Shown: positions 9,101 through 19,615 of the stretch, piece after piece | Layout of the letters: every line of letters starts with the position of its first letter | Numbering within the stretch: the first letter of the stretch is position 1 | Program-made: the position numbers and the translations under genes | The notes under the pieces: generated by a model | Seen by the model: only the letters and a program-made list of their open reading frames with translations | Databases searched by the model: none | What the model was told of the DNA's origin: nothing | NCBI RefSeq assembly: GCF_037911585.1 | Contig: NZ_JBAJNS010000001.1 | Coordinates: forward strand, 686,001-750,000 | Reading direction: 5' to 3' | From: Streptomyces sp. GSL17-111 | GTDB taxonomy: Bacteria; Actinomycetota; Actinomycetes; Streptomycetales; Streptomycetaceae | DNA: 64,000 bases

Positions 9101-12100
9101 CCGCGCCACAGCCGACGGACCTGGTCGATCCGCTTCATGGTGACTTCGCGGCGGTCGGCGAAGGAGCCGGGCGCCAGTACGAAGTCGCGGTCGTTCCAGC
9201 CGGAGGCGACGGCGATGCCGACTCGCCCTTGGGAGAGCCGGTCCACCACGGCCCACTCCTCGGCGATCCTGGCCGGGTGGTGCAGCGGACCCACCACACT
9301 GCCTGCGCGCAGCTTGACCCGGCCGGTGCGCTGAGCAAGCGTCGCGGCGAGCACGGCGGGGTTGGGCGACAGGCCGCCGAAGGGGTGGAAGTGCCGCTCG
9401 GGCAGCCAGATCGCGTCGAAACCGTGCTGGTCGGCGAAGTCGGCGCCGTCCATCAGCAGCCGGTAGTGCGCGTCGATGTCGATCAAGTCGCTGTCGCCGA
9501 AGTAGGACAGGCTCAGCTGCGGGGCGCGGCGCGCGGCCGGGACGGCCGGGGCCTGCGGGCGTTCGGGTTCACGTACCGTCAGCACCGGTACGACCGGTGC
9601 TGACGGAGGTATCGGGCGCCGGGGCGCGGCCTCGGGCGCACGGACCGCTGGCGCCGGACCGGACGATCCGTCGGCGCGCTGCCACAGGCCGGCCTCCCTC
9701 ATCTCGGCGGCCGCGTCCAAGGCGGCGTGCACCACCTGGTCGACGTCCTCGTCGGTGTGCGCCGTGGACAGGAACGAGGCTCCGGTCTCGGCGACGTACA
9801 CGCCGCGCACCGCCAGGTTGGCGCGGAACAGGTCCATCTCCACCGGCTGGTGGACGAAGCTGAAGTTGGCGTTCTGCGCGAACCGGAAGAAGGATCCCGT
9901 GTTGGCCGCACCGAGCGGCACACCCAGCTCGGCGAAGCCCATGTTCAGCCGTTCGGTCATCGCGTCGGAGCGCTCGTTGAGCTCCTTGTACAGCTGCGGT
10001 CCGTTTTCCCGCAGGTGCCCGAGCACCGCGCGGGAGGCCGCCAGGGCTAGCGGGTGGTTGGCGTACGTGCCGGCGGTGAAGGTGAGTGCGGTCTCGCCCG
10101 GGATCATCCACTCGCCCACCCAGGACCCGCCGTCGACCAGGTCAAGGAAGTCGCGGCGGCCCGCGACGGCGGCCATCGGCAGGCCGGCCGCCAGCGTCTT
10201 GCCGTAGGTCACCAGGTCCGCCTGGATATCGAACAGCTCCTGGCAGCCGCCGGCCCCTACCCGGAAGCCGGTGAGGACCTCGTCGAAGACCAGCGCGATG
10301 CCCTCCTCCCGGGTGAGCGCGCGCAGTCGGCGCAGGAAGTCCACCGGGTGCAGGCCCGGGTTGCCGTTCTGCACCGGCTCGACCACGACGGCCGCGAGCT
10401 CCCCGGCCAGCTCGGCGATGGTGGTCAGCGAGCTCTCCCGGTCCAGCGGCAGCACGATGACGTCTTCCGCCATCGCCTCTGGGACACCGATGACCATCGG
10501 GTCCGCGCCATGGTCCGGGTGGTCGAGGCGGGGTGAGACCAGCGTCCCGTCGAAGTGCCCGTGGTAGCCCTTGGCGAACAGTACGATCTTGGACCGGCCG
10601 GTGGCGGCGCGGGCCAGGCGGATCGCGGTCATCACGGCCTCGGTACCGGAGGCGCAGAACAGCATCCGCTCGGCACCGGTCAACTCGTGCACCAGCCCGG
10701 CCACCTCGCCGGCCAGTCGGCTGGCGCTGCCCAGTTGCATGCCCCGGCGCACCTGCTCGGCCAGAGCCGCGACCACCGGCTCGGGGCTGTGACCGAGCAG
10801 GTGGGCGCCGAAGCCCATGGAGAGGTCTATGTACGCGTGCCCGTCGGCATCCCAGAGGCGGGAGCCGGCCGACCGGTCGCCGCACAGCGGGTAGCGGATC
10901 GCGCGTACCTCCGGGCGGGTCGCCGGGGCGTAACGCCGGTTGTTGGCCAGGCGGTCCTGGTGGCGCAGCGCGTACTCGCGGGAGGCGGCGGTGCGGGCCT
11001 GGTAGCGGGTGATGACGTCGGCGACGTACGCCTCACGGCGGGCGGCAGGCGCGAGGGCGGGCGCCGCGGCCGCGGGTGCCGCGGCACGTTGTCCGGCAAC
11101 GGGCGCCGTGGATGCGGCAGTTCGGGCACGCAGCTCGGTGAGCTCGGCGGTCAGCGTTCGAACCTGCGCCTGCAGTGCCTCGAGGGCGTCGCCGACGGGA
11201 CCGGGCGCCGCGGGCGCGGCGACTGGCGCAGGGGCGGAGACCGGAGCCGTGGCGGGTGCGTGGACCGGGGCGGGGGCGGGGGCGGAGACCGGAGCCGTGG
11301 CGGGTGCGTGGACCGGGGCGGGGGCGGGGGTGGAAACCGGGGACCGAACGGGATCCGGAGCCGGAACGGCGGCCGGGGACGGCGCGGCAGTCGGCGTGGG
11401 GGCCCTCTCGGGCGCTGCAACGCTCGCGGCCGAAGCACTGATCGCGCCAGCGACATGACGGGCGATCTCTTCGACGGTCAGCAGGTCCTCGAAGAGCTCA
11501 CGCACCGTCAGCGCGACGTCGAACCGGTCCGCGACCCGCTGGACGATCCGTGCGAAGACCAGCGAGTCCGCGCCAAGCTCCAGCAGCGGCGCCCGCTCGG
11601 ACACCTCCGCTTCGGCCATGCCCAGCATGTGCGCGAGTTCACTGCGCAGGAACGCTCCAACGTCGGCCATGCCGCCATCCCATCCATCGTCAGGTTGATC
11701 GTCCGCGTGTGCGGTGCTGGGTACGAGCTGCGGGTCCGGGATACCGGACAACCACAGCCGGTTGCGCCGGAACGGGTGTCCGGGGAGCCTGGCCGAGCGC
11801 ACCCCGGGCAGCACGCGCCGCCACTCGACGGCCCGTCCGTGGACGAACAGCTCGCCGAGCCCGGCCAGCACACCGGCCCGCGAGCTGTCCTCGACGCCGG
11901 TGAGTGCCGTCGCCACCGCCGTTCCGGGAGCGGCCGACGCGAGGGCGCGCTCGGCCAGTCCGGCTTCGCCGCCGGCCTGCAGCAGGACGCACGGGGTCCC
12001 TGCCGCGAGTGCCGCGGCCTCGCGCAGGACCGGGTGCGAGCCGTCGCCGCCCCGGGCGATCACGATGTCGACCGAATCGGGAGTCGGCTGCCCCGCCGGA

Positions 12101-14028
12101 CCGCCCGCGCCCGCATCTCCCGTGAAAGCCGACACGGCTTGAGGCAGAGAGAGTTCGCCAGCCAGACAGCGCGCCACGGTGAGGGTGCCGGGCTCGGCGA
12201 TCAGCACGTCGGGCGTCAGGCCCCAGGCCCGCCACATCTGGCCGGCCGCGTACCGGCTCGCGAAGGCCGCCACAGCGCTCGCCACGTCGCCGAGGACGGC
12301 CGCGGGTTCCACGCCCGCCGCCTCGGCCACCGCGTCGACGGCCTGTCGGAACACCCCGACGTCGCGGTAGATCCGCGTCGGCACGCCAGTTGGGCCGCCG
12401 TCGGGCAGGAGCACCACCACCGGGCCCTGTGTCGGGCGCGCGCCCAACTCGCCGAAGTGCACGCCGGGTGCCCCTCCGGTGCTCCCGTACTGAAGCAACC
12501 GCTCGCGGGCGGCGCCGGCGTCGGGTGCGACGAACGCGAGCCGGGTGCGGAATGCTGACCGGCCCACGGCCAGGGCGGCGCACACCTCGTCGAGCGGCGC
12601 GTCCGTCTCCTGCCACGCTTGCGCACACTCCAGCGCCGTCGTTCGCAGCGCCTCCCCGTCCTTCGCCGAGAGCAGCACCAGGCCGGGGCCCTTCGGCACC
12701 GGTGTGGCCTCCGGTCGGACCGGGGGTTCGGTGACCAGCACGTGGCAGTTGGTGCCGCTCAACCCGAAGGCGCTCACGCCGGCGGCACGCGGGCCGGGTC
12801 CGGCCGCCCAGCGACCGTGCGTCGTCTGCACCCGCAGGCTGCTCCGATCCCAGTCGATGTGCGGGTTGGGCGTGCGGTGGTGCAGCGTCGCGGGGATCTC
12901 ACCGCGCTCCACCACCAGCAGGGCCTTGAGCAGCGACAGGATGCCGGCGGCGGACTCCAGGTGGCCGAAGTTGGTCTTCACCGAGCCGATCACCAGCGGT
13001 TGGTCGACCGGTCGGCCCTCGCCGTAGGCCGCCGTGAGGGCCTCCGCCTCGATCGGGTCGCCCAGAGAGGTGCCGGTGCCGTGCGCCTCCACGTAGCCGA
13101 CTTCGGCCGGGGCGAGCCCTCCCATCCGCAGGGCGCTGCGGATGACCGCCTGCTGGGCCCGGCCGTTCGGGGCCGTGAGCCCGCTGCTCGGCCCGTCGTG
13201 GTTGACCGCCGAGCCACGCAGCACGCCGAGGATGGGGTCGCCGTCGCGCTGCGCGTCCTCAAGGCGCTTGAGGACGACCGCGCCGGCGCCCTCGCCGAGC
13301 ACGAAGCCGTCGGCCTCGGCGTCGAAGGCGCGGCATAACCCGGTGGGTGACAGTGCGTTGGTCAGGCCGCGGGTGACGATGCTCCACGGCGTACGGACCA
13401 GGTGGCTTCCTGCCGCCAGTGCCACCTCGCTCTCGCCCGTACGCAGCGACTGCGCGGCCGTGTGGACGGCTACCAGCGAGGAAGAACAGGTGGTGTCCAA
13501 CGTGAGGGCGGGACCGTGGGACCGCAGCAGGTAGGCGATCCGGCCGGCCGCCATGGCGCGGTTGACGCCGAGCAGGGAATAGGCGTCGAGCTGGTCGAAC
13601 CGCGCTGGTGCAGTCGCGAGTTGGGCGTAGTCGTCGCCGCCGATGCCGATAAAGACGCCGGTCGCGCTGCGGGCGAGTGCGTCGGCCGCGAGGTTGGCGT
13701 GCTCCAGGGCCCGCCAGCAGACCTCCAGCAGGACGCGCTGCTGCGGGTCCGTGCCGGCCGCTTCCTTGGGGGAGATACCGAAGAAGCCGGCGTCGAACCC
13801 GTAGACGTCACCGAGGAAGGCCCCGCGCACGGGCCGGGACGGCTGAGCGTGGTCGGCTCCGAGCAGGGCCGCGGTCTCCCGCTGCCAGGGGGCGTCAGGC
13901 AGGTCGGTCACGGCATCCACACCATCGCGCAGGGCGCGCCAGAGGGCGTCGAGGCTCTCGATGCCGCCGGGCAGCCGGCAGGAAGCGCCGATCACAGCGA
14001 TCGGCACCGCCGGACCATCGGGTTTCAT
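6163..14028 (-). CDS. Hybrid PKS/NRPS: KS-(decayed AT)-ACP-aminotransferase-FMN monooxygenase-C-(decayed A)-PCP
   Basis: About 2621 aa. KS: Cys181 (TTCSSS), His316 (EAHGTGT) and NFGH are intact. Residues about 450-760 align with an acyltransferase but lack FPGQG and GHSxG. ACP: Ser822. A repetitive Pro/Ala linker follows. A class III (glutamate semialdehyde type) PLP aminotransferase has Lys1277 in TYGKT. A luciferase-like FMN monooxygenase spans about 1500-1840. Condensation domain: HHVAVDGG at about 2012. Residues about 2310-2500 are a shortened A-domain remnant without A3-A8 motifs. PCP: Ser2582 in GGDSI. The order resembles microginin and puwainaphycin synthases, where aminotransferase and monooxygenase install beta-amino and alpha-hydroxy groups. 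Start: ATG 14028 is chosen because 14040-14100 has low GC; an in-frame ATG at 14100 is possible. A TTA codon lies at 13336-13338. Confidence 0.9.
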   Translation of the reverse strand: MKPDGPAVPIAVIGASCRLPGGIESLDALWRALRDGVDAVTDLPDAPWQRETAALLGADHAQPSRPVRGAFLGDVYGFDAGFFGISPKEAAGTDPQQRVLLEVCWRALEHANLAADALARSATGVFIGIGGDDYAQLATAPARFDQLDAYSLLGVNRAMAAGRIAYLLRSHGPALTLDTTCSSSLVAVHTAAQSLRTGESEVALAAGSHLVRTPWSIVTRGLTNALSPTGLCRAFDAEADGFVLGEGAGAVVLKRLEDAQRDGDPILGVLRGSAVNHDGPSSGLTAPNGRAQQAVIRSALRMGGLAPAEVGYVEAHGTGTSLGDPIEAEALTAAYGEGRPVDQPLVIGSVKTNFGHLESAAGILSLLKALLVVERGEIPATLHHRTPNPHIDWDRSSLRVQTTHGRWAAGPGPRAAGVSAFGLSGTNCHVLVTEPPVRPEATPVPKGPGLVLLSAKDGEALRTTALECAQAWQETDAPLDEVCAALAVGRSAFRTRLAFVAPDAGAARERLLQYGSTGGAPGVHFGELGARPTQGPVVVLLPDGGPTGVPTRIYRDVGVFRQAVDAVAEAAGVEPAAVLGDVASAVAAFASRYAAGQMWRAWGLTPDVLIAEPGTLTVARCLAGELSLPQAVSAFTGDAGAGGPAGQPTPDSVDIVIARGGDGSHPVLREAAALAAGTPCVLLQAGGEAGLAERALASAAPGTAVATALTGVEDSSRAGVLAGLGELFVHGRAVEWRRVLPGVRSARLPGHPFRRNRLWLSGIPDPQLVPSTAHADDQPDDGWDGGMADVGAFLRSELAHMLGMAEAEVSERAPLLELGADSLVFARIVQRVADRFDVALTVRELFEDLLTVEEIARHVAGAISASAASVAAPERAPTPTAAPSPAAVPAPDPVRSPVSTPAPAPVHAPATAPVSAPAPAPVHAPATAPVSAPAPVAAPAAPGPVGDALEALQAQVRTLTAELTELRARTAASTAPVAGQRAAAPAAAAPALAPAARREAYVADVITRYQARTAASREYALRHQDRLANNRRYAPATRPEVRAIRYPLCGDRSAGSRLWDADGHAYIDLSMGFGAHLLGHSPEPVVAALAEQVRRGMQLGSASRLAGEVAGLVHELTGAERMLFCASGTEAVMTAIRLARAATGRSKIVLFAKGYHGHFDGTLVSPRLDHPDHGADPMVIGVPEAMAEDVIVLPLDRESSLTTIAELAGELAAVVVEPVQNGNPGLHPVDFLRRLRALTREEGIALVFDEVLTGFRVGAGGCQELFDIQADLVTYGKTLAAGLPMAAVAGRRDFLDLVDGGSWVGEWMIPGETALTFTAGTYANHPLALAASRAVLGHLRENGPQLYKELNERSDAMTERLNMGFAELGVPLGAANTGSFFRFAQNANFSFVHQPVEMDLFRANLAVRGVYVAETGASFLSTAHTDEDVDQVVHAALDAAAEMREAGLWQRADGSSGPAPAVRAPEAAPRRPIPPSAPVVPVLTVREPERPQAPAVPAARRAPQLSLSYFGDSDLIDIDAHYRLLMDGADFADQHGFDAIWLPERHFHPFGGLSPNPAVLAATLAQRTGRVKLRAGSVVGPLHHPARIAEEWAVVDRLSQGRVGIAVASGWNDRDFVLAPGSFADRREVTMKRIDQVRRLWRGEELEFPAGEGTHKVLTYPRPVQPELPLWLTTLGSAGAFGAAGEAGLGVLTNLLTQDVAELKTKIAAYRDARARAGHDAGRITVLVHTLVGEDEEKVRAAAADPLAHYLAAALDLTNRMSPAERRIDPDRLAESDRAFLIRSAQDKYLRHRSLIGGIEGCRATVDELADAGVDEIACFVDFGVQPDLAREGFEALDRLRRTVADAPARDAGAAARPAVVLTQPERGAAPQSRPPQPVALPSTPNQRLVWAAAQFGAETNSAYNLRRLLSLSGELDTRAVRAAFRTLVDRHESLRVAFSDDGATQTVRTDVDADLELMDLSGLDEAARARELTALLEEEAARPFDLARGPLLRGTLLTVGPREHLLCLTAHHVAVDGGAENVLLDELGRLYADEIGVGEPLAPAPRLADYLLGPDGRSATEADLAYWRGVFDPLPEPLTLPGRRRTVGKRVTGHAGARLNVDFDQDLLRRVRKFGSQHGASPFMVVLAAYTALLHEIAGQDDVVVGVPTARRPAEGPGKDLVAYCANVLPIRSLRDPAEDFHAHLRRIRGVLLDAFDHEACTLAEIMRDLPKPATWGQPAILSAVFSWDKPHLPELPGLTVRHLESGAPAVRFDLGLNITHFDSGHRISWDYNTEAVSEDEVRALNVRFDVLLRAAVGAPAAETEAERATELVARHAERRPQAVPVCGETVPLTLAMAVERARRLAARLVEAGVGAGDPVGLAVEPGSALLVGVLGILWSGGCGVPLGTDGVATAGRPTVAVADRGRVPGLDGVALVEVHAWDAGPVPELPVLDDQAVAVRLGPDLFVTHRQLSDAVAASVASHGDEAEDGHLLPRGMADLSDWAALLGAAAGGRAVRWDEPVPSERESARAHQPPTPRTDVSTPLADESTPRSGMSDQAAAAPTTRDPGIVPELIGIWSQVLGRTGLTAESDFFEEGGDSISAVQILAKIRTRFAVDLPVDVFFDAPTVSDLARSVRSH
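11234..11329. repeat. 48-bp tandem repeat (two copies) in synthase linker
   Basis: Two consecutive 48-bp units (11234 and 11282) encode a 16-residue Ala/Pro/Val repeat in the flexible linker between the ACP and the aminotransferase domain. The period keeps the reading frame. It is best read as linker expansion within the coding sequence rather than as a separate element. Confidence 0.75.
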
Positions 14029-14435
14029 CGCGCTCACAGAATTCCAATGGGAAGCAGGGCATTCTTGGACAATGAATGGTGCGGCATGGCTGGAAATCAT
14101 CGGGGCCGCCCTGTTTTCGTAGTACGACGGCCTGTGGAATGCGACGGAGAAGGCTCCCGCGACCTCCCAGGCGCTTCACCTACGTCGCCCGGGAAGGCGC
14201 TGGATCAAGAGCAACCTGAGACTAAGTCACCTTGTTACAGGGGTCAAGAACTCCTCACCCCCTTTTCTTCCCCCTCCAGATCCCCGCCCAGCAAGGACCA
14301 CTCAGAACCCTTTGATAAACATTGACCGCTTCCCATCAACGCTGATAGAACTCATGCCTGACGAGAAATTCGACTCACCCGTGGCCGTTTCCTCGAGGAC
14401 CGGTGGCGCCCACCCGCTACTGCTGAAGGCAGGTA
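14029..14435. promoter_or_regulatory. Divergent intergenic region between synthase operon and exporter operon
   Basis: About 400 bp separate the minus-strand synthase start and the plus-strand ABC exporter start. GC content falls visibly, especially in 14040-14100 and 14200-14370, as expected for divergent promoters. I see no convincing operator palindrome, riboswitch or conserved gene here. If the synthase starts at 14100 instead, the region begins at 14101. Confidence 0.5.
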
Positions 14436-16244
14436 ATGCGAAGCACTGAGCGAGGCGCCCGGACCTCCCCCGTCCTGGCCCTGCTGCGGGCCGCGATCGG
14501 TGCCGACGCCCGACGCACCGTCACCCTCGGCGCGGCGGTCGCCACGAGCGGGGTCCTGCCGATCCTGATCGCGATCGCCAACGGCCACCTGGTCGGGCTG
14601 ATCCGGCAGGGACACCAGGGCATCGCGATCGGCCATGCCGTCTCCGTCACGGCGGTCGCGCTGGCCACCATGTTCTTCTGCCTGCAGCTCACCGCCCTGG
14701 TGATCAACATTCTGGCCGAGGACCTGGGCCGACGGATCGGTGACTCACTGCGCCAGAAGATGATGGCGGCGATGCTGCGGCCGGCCACCGTCGCGCCGCT
14801 GGAGGACCGAGAGCTGCTGGACCGGATCGCGGTGGCCCGCGGCATCGGCACCAACCAGGTCGAGGTGCACGTCGCCGTCACCGCCCTGGCGAACGTCTCG
14901 GTGACGCGCCTTCAGGCCCTGGCCTGCGGCATCGTACTGCTCTGGTTCGACCCGCTGCTCGGGGCACTGGTCACTCTCGCCTACTTCGCCCTCACTCATG
15001 CGCTGGCCGCCGAGTACCGCGACCAGCAGGGCGCCGTCTACACCGAGTCGGAGCGGCTGCGCCGGTCCGGCTACATCCGCGATCTTGCGCTGACGGGTGA
15101 GGCAGCCAAAGAGATCCGCGTCTTCAACCTGGCCGACTGGCTGGAGCGGCAGTTCGCCTCCGCCTGGCGACCCGGGGTCGCCGGAGCCCGGCTCAGCCCG
15201 GCCATGCTGCGGATCCTCGCCGCCTGCGCCGCCGTGGTCGCCGCCCACACCGTGCTCTTCTACCGGCTCACCACGGCCGCCGCCGACGGGTCCATCGGGT
15301 TCAGCGGGTTCATCGCCTTCACCACCGCCGCGGCCGGCCTGGTGTCGGTGATCGCGCTCACCATGGACCTGGTCTATCTCCGTGAGGGCGCGCTCGCCAT
15401 CCCGGCCGCCGTGTCGGTGGTCGCCGAACTGGACGGGCACGCCACACCCGTCGGCGGCGGGCGCGTAGCGACTCCGTTGCCGCCGATCGTCTTCGAGAAC
15501 GTCGGCTTCCGCTATCCCGGCAGTTCCCATTGGGCGCTGCGCGGGCTCGACCTGGAGATCCGCCCGGGTGAGACGCTCGCGGTGGTCGGGTTCAACGGCG
15601 CCGGCAAGACCACACTGGTCAAGCTGCTGTGCGGCCTGCAGCGCCCGACCGAAGGACGGATCACGGTCGGCGGGCGTGACCTCGCCGACCTCGAACCCGC
15701 CGCCTGGCAGCAGCACTTCGCGGTCGTGTTCCAGCACTTCAACCGCTACCCGGTCTCCTTCGCGGAGAACATCGCCTTCGGCGCCCCGCAGCAGCCGACC
15801 GACCGCGAGCACATCGAGGAGTCGGCTCGCGCGGCCGGCGCCGATACGCTGGCGCAACGGCTGCCGCACGGCTTCGACACCGTGCTCTCCCGCCGCTACC
15901 CGGACGGTGACGACTTGTCCGGCGGCCAGTGGCAGCGGGTCGCGGTCGCCCGCGCCCTGCACGCGGTGCGGGCCGGTGCCCCCTGTCTGGTGCTTGACGA
16001 GCCCACGTCGGCCCTGGACGCCCGCGCCGAGGCCCGGTTCTACGACGAGGTGATGGAGCGCAGCGGCGCCTCCATGACCCTGCTGATCTCGCACCGCTTC
16101 GCGACCGTGCGGCACGCGGACCGGATCATCACCCTGGACGGCGGCCGGATCACCGAGGACGGCAGTCACGACGCACTCATGTGTCAGGAAGGGGTCTACG
16201 CACAGATGTTCACCCTGCAGGCGAAGCGGTTCCATGTCGACTGA
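14436..16244 (+). CDS. ABC exporter half-subunit (permease-ATPase)
   Basis: 602 aa with an N-terminal membrane region (about residues 1-310, several hydrophobic helices) fused to an ATPase domain (about 340-600). Walker A is GFNGAGKTT, the signature is LSGGQWQR and Walker B is VLDEPTSALDA, so it should hydrolyse ATP. It overlaps the next ABC gene by 11 bp, and the two very likely form a heterodimeric exporter in the cell membrane. First gene of the plus-strand operon divergent from the PKS/NRPS genes, which suggests export of that cluster's product; the substrate itself is inferred from context only. A GAAGGCAGG ribosome site precedes the ATG. Confidence 0.88.
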   Translation: MRSTERGARTSPVLALLRAAIGADARRTVTLGAAVATSGVLPILIAIANGHLVGLIRQGHQGIAIGHAVSVTAVALATMFFCLQLTALVINILAEDLGRRIGDSLRQKMMAAMLRPATVAPLEDRELLDRIAVARGIGTNQVEVHVAVTALANVSVTRLQALACGIVLLWFDPLLGALVTLAYFALTHALAAEYRDQQGAVYTESERLRRSGYIRDLALTGEAAKEIRVFNLADWLERQFASAWRPGVAGARLSPAMLRILAACAAVVAAHTVLFYRLTTAAADGSIGFSGFIAFTTAAAGLVSVIALTMDLVYLREGALAIPAAVSVVAELDGHATPVGGGRVATPLPPIVFENVGFRYPGSSHWALRGLDLEIRPGETLAVVGFNGAGKTTLVKLLCGLQRPTEGRITVGGRDLADLEPAAWQQHFAVVFQHFNRYPVSFAENIAFGAPQQPTDREHIEESARAAGADTLAQRLPHGFDTVLSRRYPDGDDLSGGQWQRVAVARALHAVRAGAPCLVLDEPTSALDARAEARFYDEVMERSGASMTLLISHRFATVRHADRIITLDGGRITEDGSHDALMCQEGVYAQMFTLQAKRFHVD

Positions 16245-18063
16245 GCCGCTGCCGGGCACCGCCGGGACCGGGGGCGAGCTGTCCGACATGCGTGGCCTGC
16301 GCACCGTGCTACGGCTCTCCTTCGTCGCCGACCGCCGCCACGCCACCGCCACTTTGCTGATGTTCGCCCTACGCCCGCTCGGTCAGGTACTGGCCGTGGT
16401 CTGGCTGGGCCTGCTGGTGGACGCCGCGGGCCGCGGCGACACCTCCTCCGCATGGGGCTACGCCCTTGCCAGCGCCCTGACCATGGGGCTGACGGTGCTG
16501 GTCATGCGGCTGTCGCTCAACGTCAGCGCCCTGATGATCGAGAACACCGCACACCACGTGGACCTGCGCATGCAGTCACTGGCGAACCGGATCCCGGGGC
16601 TGGGCCATTACGAGAACCCGGCCTATCTGGACCGGCTGGAGCACCTGCGCCAGGAACGCCAGCACCTGGCCGAAGGCGCGGACGTGGTCGGCTTGGAGGT
16701 CGGGGTCCTGGTCCGGACCCTCGCCACCGTGGTGCTGCTGGCCCTGATCAGCCCGTGGCTGCTGCTCCTGCCGTTCGCGACGCTGCTGTCGCTCGCCGCC
16801 GGACGGCACGCCGAACGGCTGCGCCAGACCGCGCTGACCGAGGCGGCGGCCGACCTGCGCCGTACCCGCGACCTGTTCCAGCTAGCCAGCTCCCCCGACG
16901 CCGCGATGGAGCTGCGGGTCTTCGGTCTCGCCGCGACCATCGAGGCACGGCACGCCGACAGCACCGAGCAGGCCCGGGCCACGCTCGCCGCGGCGAACTG
17001 GCGGGGACTGTGGCTGACGACGCTCGGCTGGGTGGTGTTCAGCGCGGGATACCTGACCGCGCTGCTGCTCGTGGTGGGCGCGTACCAGGACGGCACGGCG
17101 AGCGTCGGACAGGTCGTGCTGGCACTGCTGCTGATCACCGGGATGAACCTGCAGATCGACTTGCTGGTGCGGTTCACCAAGGCGCTGCTGCGGATGGCCC
17201 GGGCAGGCGCGCTGTACGACTGGCTGGAGCGCTTCAGCGCGGCCGAGCGGGGCGCCGACACCGGGGTGCAACCGCCGGAGCGGCTCACCGACGGCATCGC
17301 GCTGCGCGGCGTCACCTTCCGCTATCCGGGCACGTCCGGCACCCCCGTACTGGACGCGGTGGACCTGCGGTTGCCCGCCGGCACCGTGGTCGCGCTCGTC
17401 GGCGAGAACGGCGCCGGCAAGTCCACGCTGGTCAAGCTGCTCGCCGGATTCTACCGACCGACCTCCGGAGAGCTCCTGGCCGATGACGTCGATCTGACGG
17501 CTGTGGCTCCGGAGGCCTGGCGGGCGCGCGTCACCGCCGCCTTCCAGGACTTCGCCCGCCTGGAGTTCACCCTGCGCGACGTGGTCGGCGTCGGCGACCT
17601 GTCACGTGCGGACGACCCCGACGCGCTGATCGGGGCGCTGGACAAGGCCGCCGCCGGTGACCTGGCGGAACATCTTCCGCTCGGTCTGGACACTCCGCTG
17701 GGATCCTCTTTCCCGAACGGCGTCAAGCTCTCCGGCGGCCAGTGGCAGAAGACCGCGCTGGCCCGCTCGGCGATGCGGGAGTCCCCGCTGCTGCTGCTCT
17801 TCGACGAACCCACCTCGGCGATCGACGCGGCCGCCGAGCAGGAGCTGCTCGACCGCTACTTGCTGGCGGCGCGCACGCTCACCCGATCCACCGGTGCCGT
17901 CGCGGTGATCGTGACGCACCGGCTGTCCACGCTGAACCACGCCGACCTCGTCGTCTTCCTCAAGCACGGCAAGGTGCACGAATTCGGTCCCCACCAGGAG
18001 CTGCTCGCCAATGGTGACGACTACGCCCGCCTCTTCGAACTGCAGCGCCGTGCTTACCGGTAA
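16234..18063 (+). CDS. ABC exporter half-subunit (permease-ATPase), partner
   Basis: 609 aa, the same fused architecture as its upstream partner: membrane helices over about residues 25-310, then an ATPase with Walker A GENGAGKST, signature LSGGQWQK and Walker B LLFDEPTSAID. The ATG lies inside the end of the preceding gene, giving translational coupling. Its 3' end overlaps the candidate start of the stand-alone adenylation gene. The ATPase motifs are complete in both partners, so neither looks like a degenerate site. Export or self-protection for the left cluster is the likely role; this is inferred from position. Confidence 0.88.
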   Translation: MSTEPLPGTAGTGGELSDMRGLRTVLRLSFVADRRHATATLLMFALRPLGQVLAVVWLGLLVDAAGRGDTSSAWGYALASALTMGLTVLVMRLSLNVSALMIENTAHHVDLRMQSLANRIPGLGHYENPAYLDRLEHLRQERQHLAEGADVVGLEVGVLVRTLATVVLLALISPWLLLLPFATLLSLAAGRHAERLRQTALTEAAADLRRTRDLFQLASSPDAAMELRVFGLAATIEARHADSTEQARATLAAANWRGLWLTTLGWVVFSAGYLTALLLVVGAYQDGTASVGQVVLALLLITGMNLQIDLLVRFTKALLRMARAGALYDWLERFSAAERGADTGVQPPERLTDGIALRGVTFRYPGTSGTPVLDAVDLRLPAGTVVALVGENGAGKSTLVKLLAGFYRPTSGELLADDVDLTAVAPEAWRARVTAAFQDFARLEFTLRDVVGVGDLSRADDPDALIGALDKAAAGDLAEHLPLGLDTPLGSSFPNGVKLSGGQWQKTALARSAMRESPLLLLFDEPTSAIDAAAEQELLDRYLLAARTLTRSTGAVAVIVTHRLSTLNHADLVVFLKHGKVHEFGPHQELLANGDDYARLFELQRRAYR

Positions 18064-19588
18064 CGCGGGCGCTCCCGCCTCCGGCGGGAACCACTCGACG
18101 AGTACCGGCCAACTGGTCCTCGCCGGTCTGGACGCCGCGCCGCAGGGCGTAGCCGTCATCGACGGTCAACTTCTGCTGACGGCGCGTCGGCTGAAGCAGG
18201 ACACCGAGCGCTGGGCGGCGTTACTGACCGCACACGGGGTCGGTGTCGGCCACCGGGTGGCCGTGCTCATGGAGCGTTCGGCCGCCCACATCGCCGCGGC
18301 CCTGGGCATCATCAGCGTCGGCGCCGCCTACCAGCCCACCGACCCGCAGCTGCCCGCACCGCGGATCAAAGAGCTGCTGGCGCACAGCCGACCGACCCTG
18401 CTGATCACCGACTCCGCCTCCGCTCACCTCGGACCGGCCGGGCTGCCCGTCGTCACGCCCGCCGACACGGACCGCGGGACCGGGCCCGCCCCGGCCGTAC
18501 GGCCCGGCCCCGGCGGCGGCGACACCGTCTACGTGATGCACACCTCGGGGACCACCGGGAGACCCAAGGGCGTGGTCGTACCGCATCGCGCACTGGTCAA
18601 CCGTTTCCGCTGGGGTCAGGGCGTTTACCCGCTCGGCCGCGGCGACCGGGTGCTCTGGCACGCCAACGTGGGTTTCGACTTCTCCGTCTGGGAGATGCTC
18701 GCGCCGCTCGCCTTCGGCGCGACCGTCGTCGTCGGCGACCCCAAGGAGGCAGGCGACCCGGATGCGCTGGCTGCCTGCCTGGTACGCGACGCCATCACTG
18801 CGGTGCACTTCGTGCCGCGGATGCTCGGCCTCGTCGCCGGGCGCCTGTCCACTGCCCAGGCCGCCCAGCTGCGTTACGTGTTCTGTGGTGGCGCCACGAT
18901 GAGCGCCGCTGTCCGCGACGCGTGGCTGACCGCGTACCCGTGGACCCGGCTCTTCAATCAGTACGGGCCGACCGAGACGTGCATCGACTCGACCACATTC
19001 CTGTGCAACGGCTCCGAGTACAGCGGCGAGGTGCCGATCGGCACACCGATCGACGGCACGCACATCAGGGTGGCGGACCACTCGCTGCTGCCCGTCGCTC
19101 CGGGCGAGACAGGCGAGCTACTGATCGGCGGGGTCGGTCTGGCCGACGGCTACCTCCACCAGCCGGAGCGTACAGCCGAACGGTTCGTCACCGACCCGTA
19201 CGGTGAGCGTCTCTACCGCACCGGCGACCTAGCCCGACTCGACCCCGACGGCCGCCTGTTCCACCTAGGCCGACTCGACCGGCAGATCCAGATCAACGGC
19301 GTGCGCGCAGAACTGGGCGCGATCGAAGATGAGTTGCTTCAACACCCAGACATCAAGGAGGTCCACGTGGCGGCGCTGACCAGCGGCCCGGACACCGTCG
19401 GCACAGTCGCGTACGTGGTCACGAACGCCGAGCTCACGGCCACCGCGATCCGCCGCCACGCGGCCGGCCTGCTGCCCCGCACCCATGTCCCCACCCGGAT
19501 CGTCCGGCTGGACTCCCCGCTCGCCCGCACCCACAAGGGCGAGGTGGACGTCCAGGCTCTGCGCGCGGCCCACGCCCTCGGGCTCTGA
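18011..19588 (+). CDS. Stand-alone adenylation enzyme (no carrier domain)
   Basis: 525 aa amino-acid adenylation enzyme ending right after the A10 region, with no PCP. Core motifs: HTSGTTGRPKG (A3), FDFSVWE (A4), NQYGPTET (A5), YRTGDLARL (A7). By alignment to the GrsA frame the pocket reads D-F-W-H-V-C-Q-I-D; I know no firm match. A10 reads THKGEVD: the position normally held by the catalytic Lys517 is Glu, with a Lys two residues earlier, so activity needs testing. Start: ATG 18011 has GGAG 10 bp upstream and overlaps the ABC gene by 53 bp; GTG 18050 is an alternative. A TTA codon lies at 18221-18223. It probably charges the A-less NRPS module of the divergent synthase in trans. Confidence 0.85.
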   Translation: MVTTTPASSNCSAVLTGNAGAPASGGNHSTSTGQLVLAGLDAAPQGVAVIDGQLLLTARRLKQDTERWAALLTAHGVGVGHRVAVLMERSAAHIAAALGIISVGAAYQPTDPQLPAPRIKELLAHSRPTLLITDSASAHLGPAGLPVVTPADTDRGTGPAPAVRPGPGGGDTVYVMHTSGTTGRPKGVVVPHRALVNRFRWGQGVYPLGRGDRVLWHANVGFDFSVWEMLAPLAFGATVVVGDPKEAGDPDALAACLVRDAITAVHFVPRMLGLVAGRLSTAQAAQLRYVFCGGATMSAAVRDAWLTAYPWTRLFNQYGPTETCIDSTTFLCNGSEYSGEVPIGTPIDGTHIRVADHSLLPVAPGETGELLIGGVGLADGYLHQPERTAERFVTDPYGERLYRTGDLARLDPDGRLFHLGRLDRQIQINGVRAELGAIEDELLQHPDIKEVHVAALTSGPDTVGTVAYVVTNAELTATAIRRHAAGLLPRTHVPTRIVRLDSPLARTHKGEVDVQALRAAHALGL

Positions 19589-19615
19589 ACCACTGGACCT
19601 GGAAAGGCAACTCCC

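Noticed and set aside
8460..9520. Separate bacterial luciferase gene
   Set aside because: The luciferase-like domain is in frame inside the synthase between aminotransferase and C domains, with no start or stop of its own.
13402..14325. Plus-strand frame over the divergent region at 14.1 kb
   Set aside because: Mostly antisense to the KS domain; its tail crosses low-GC promoter DNA and has no conserved motif.
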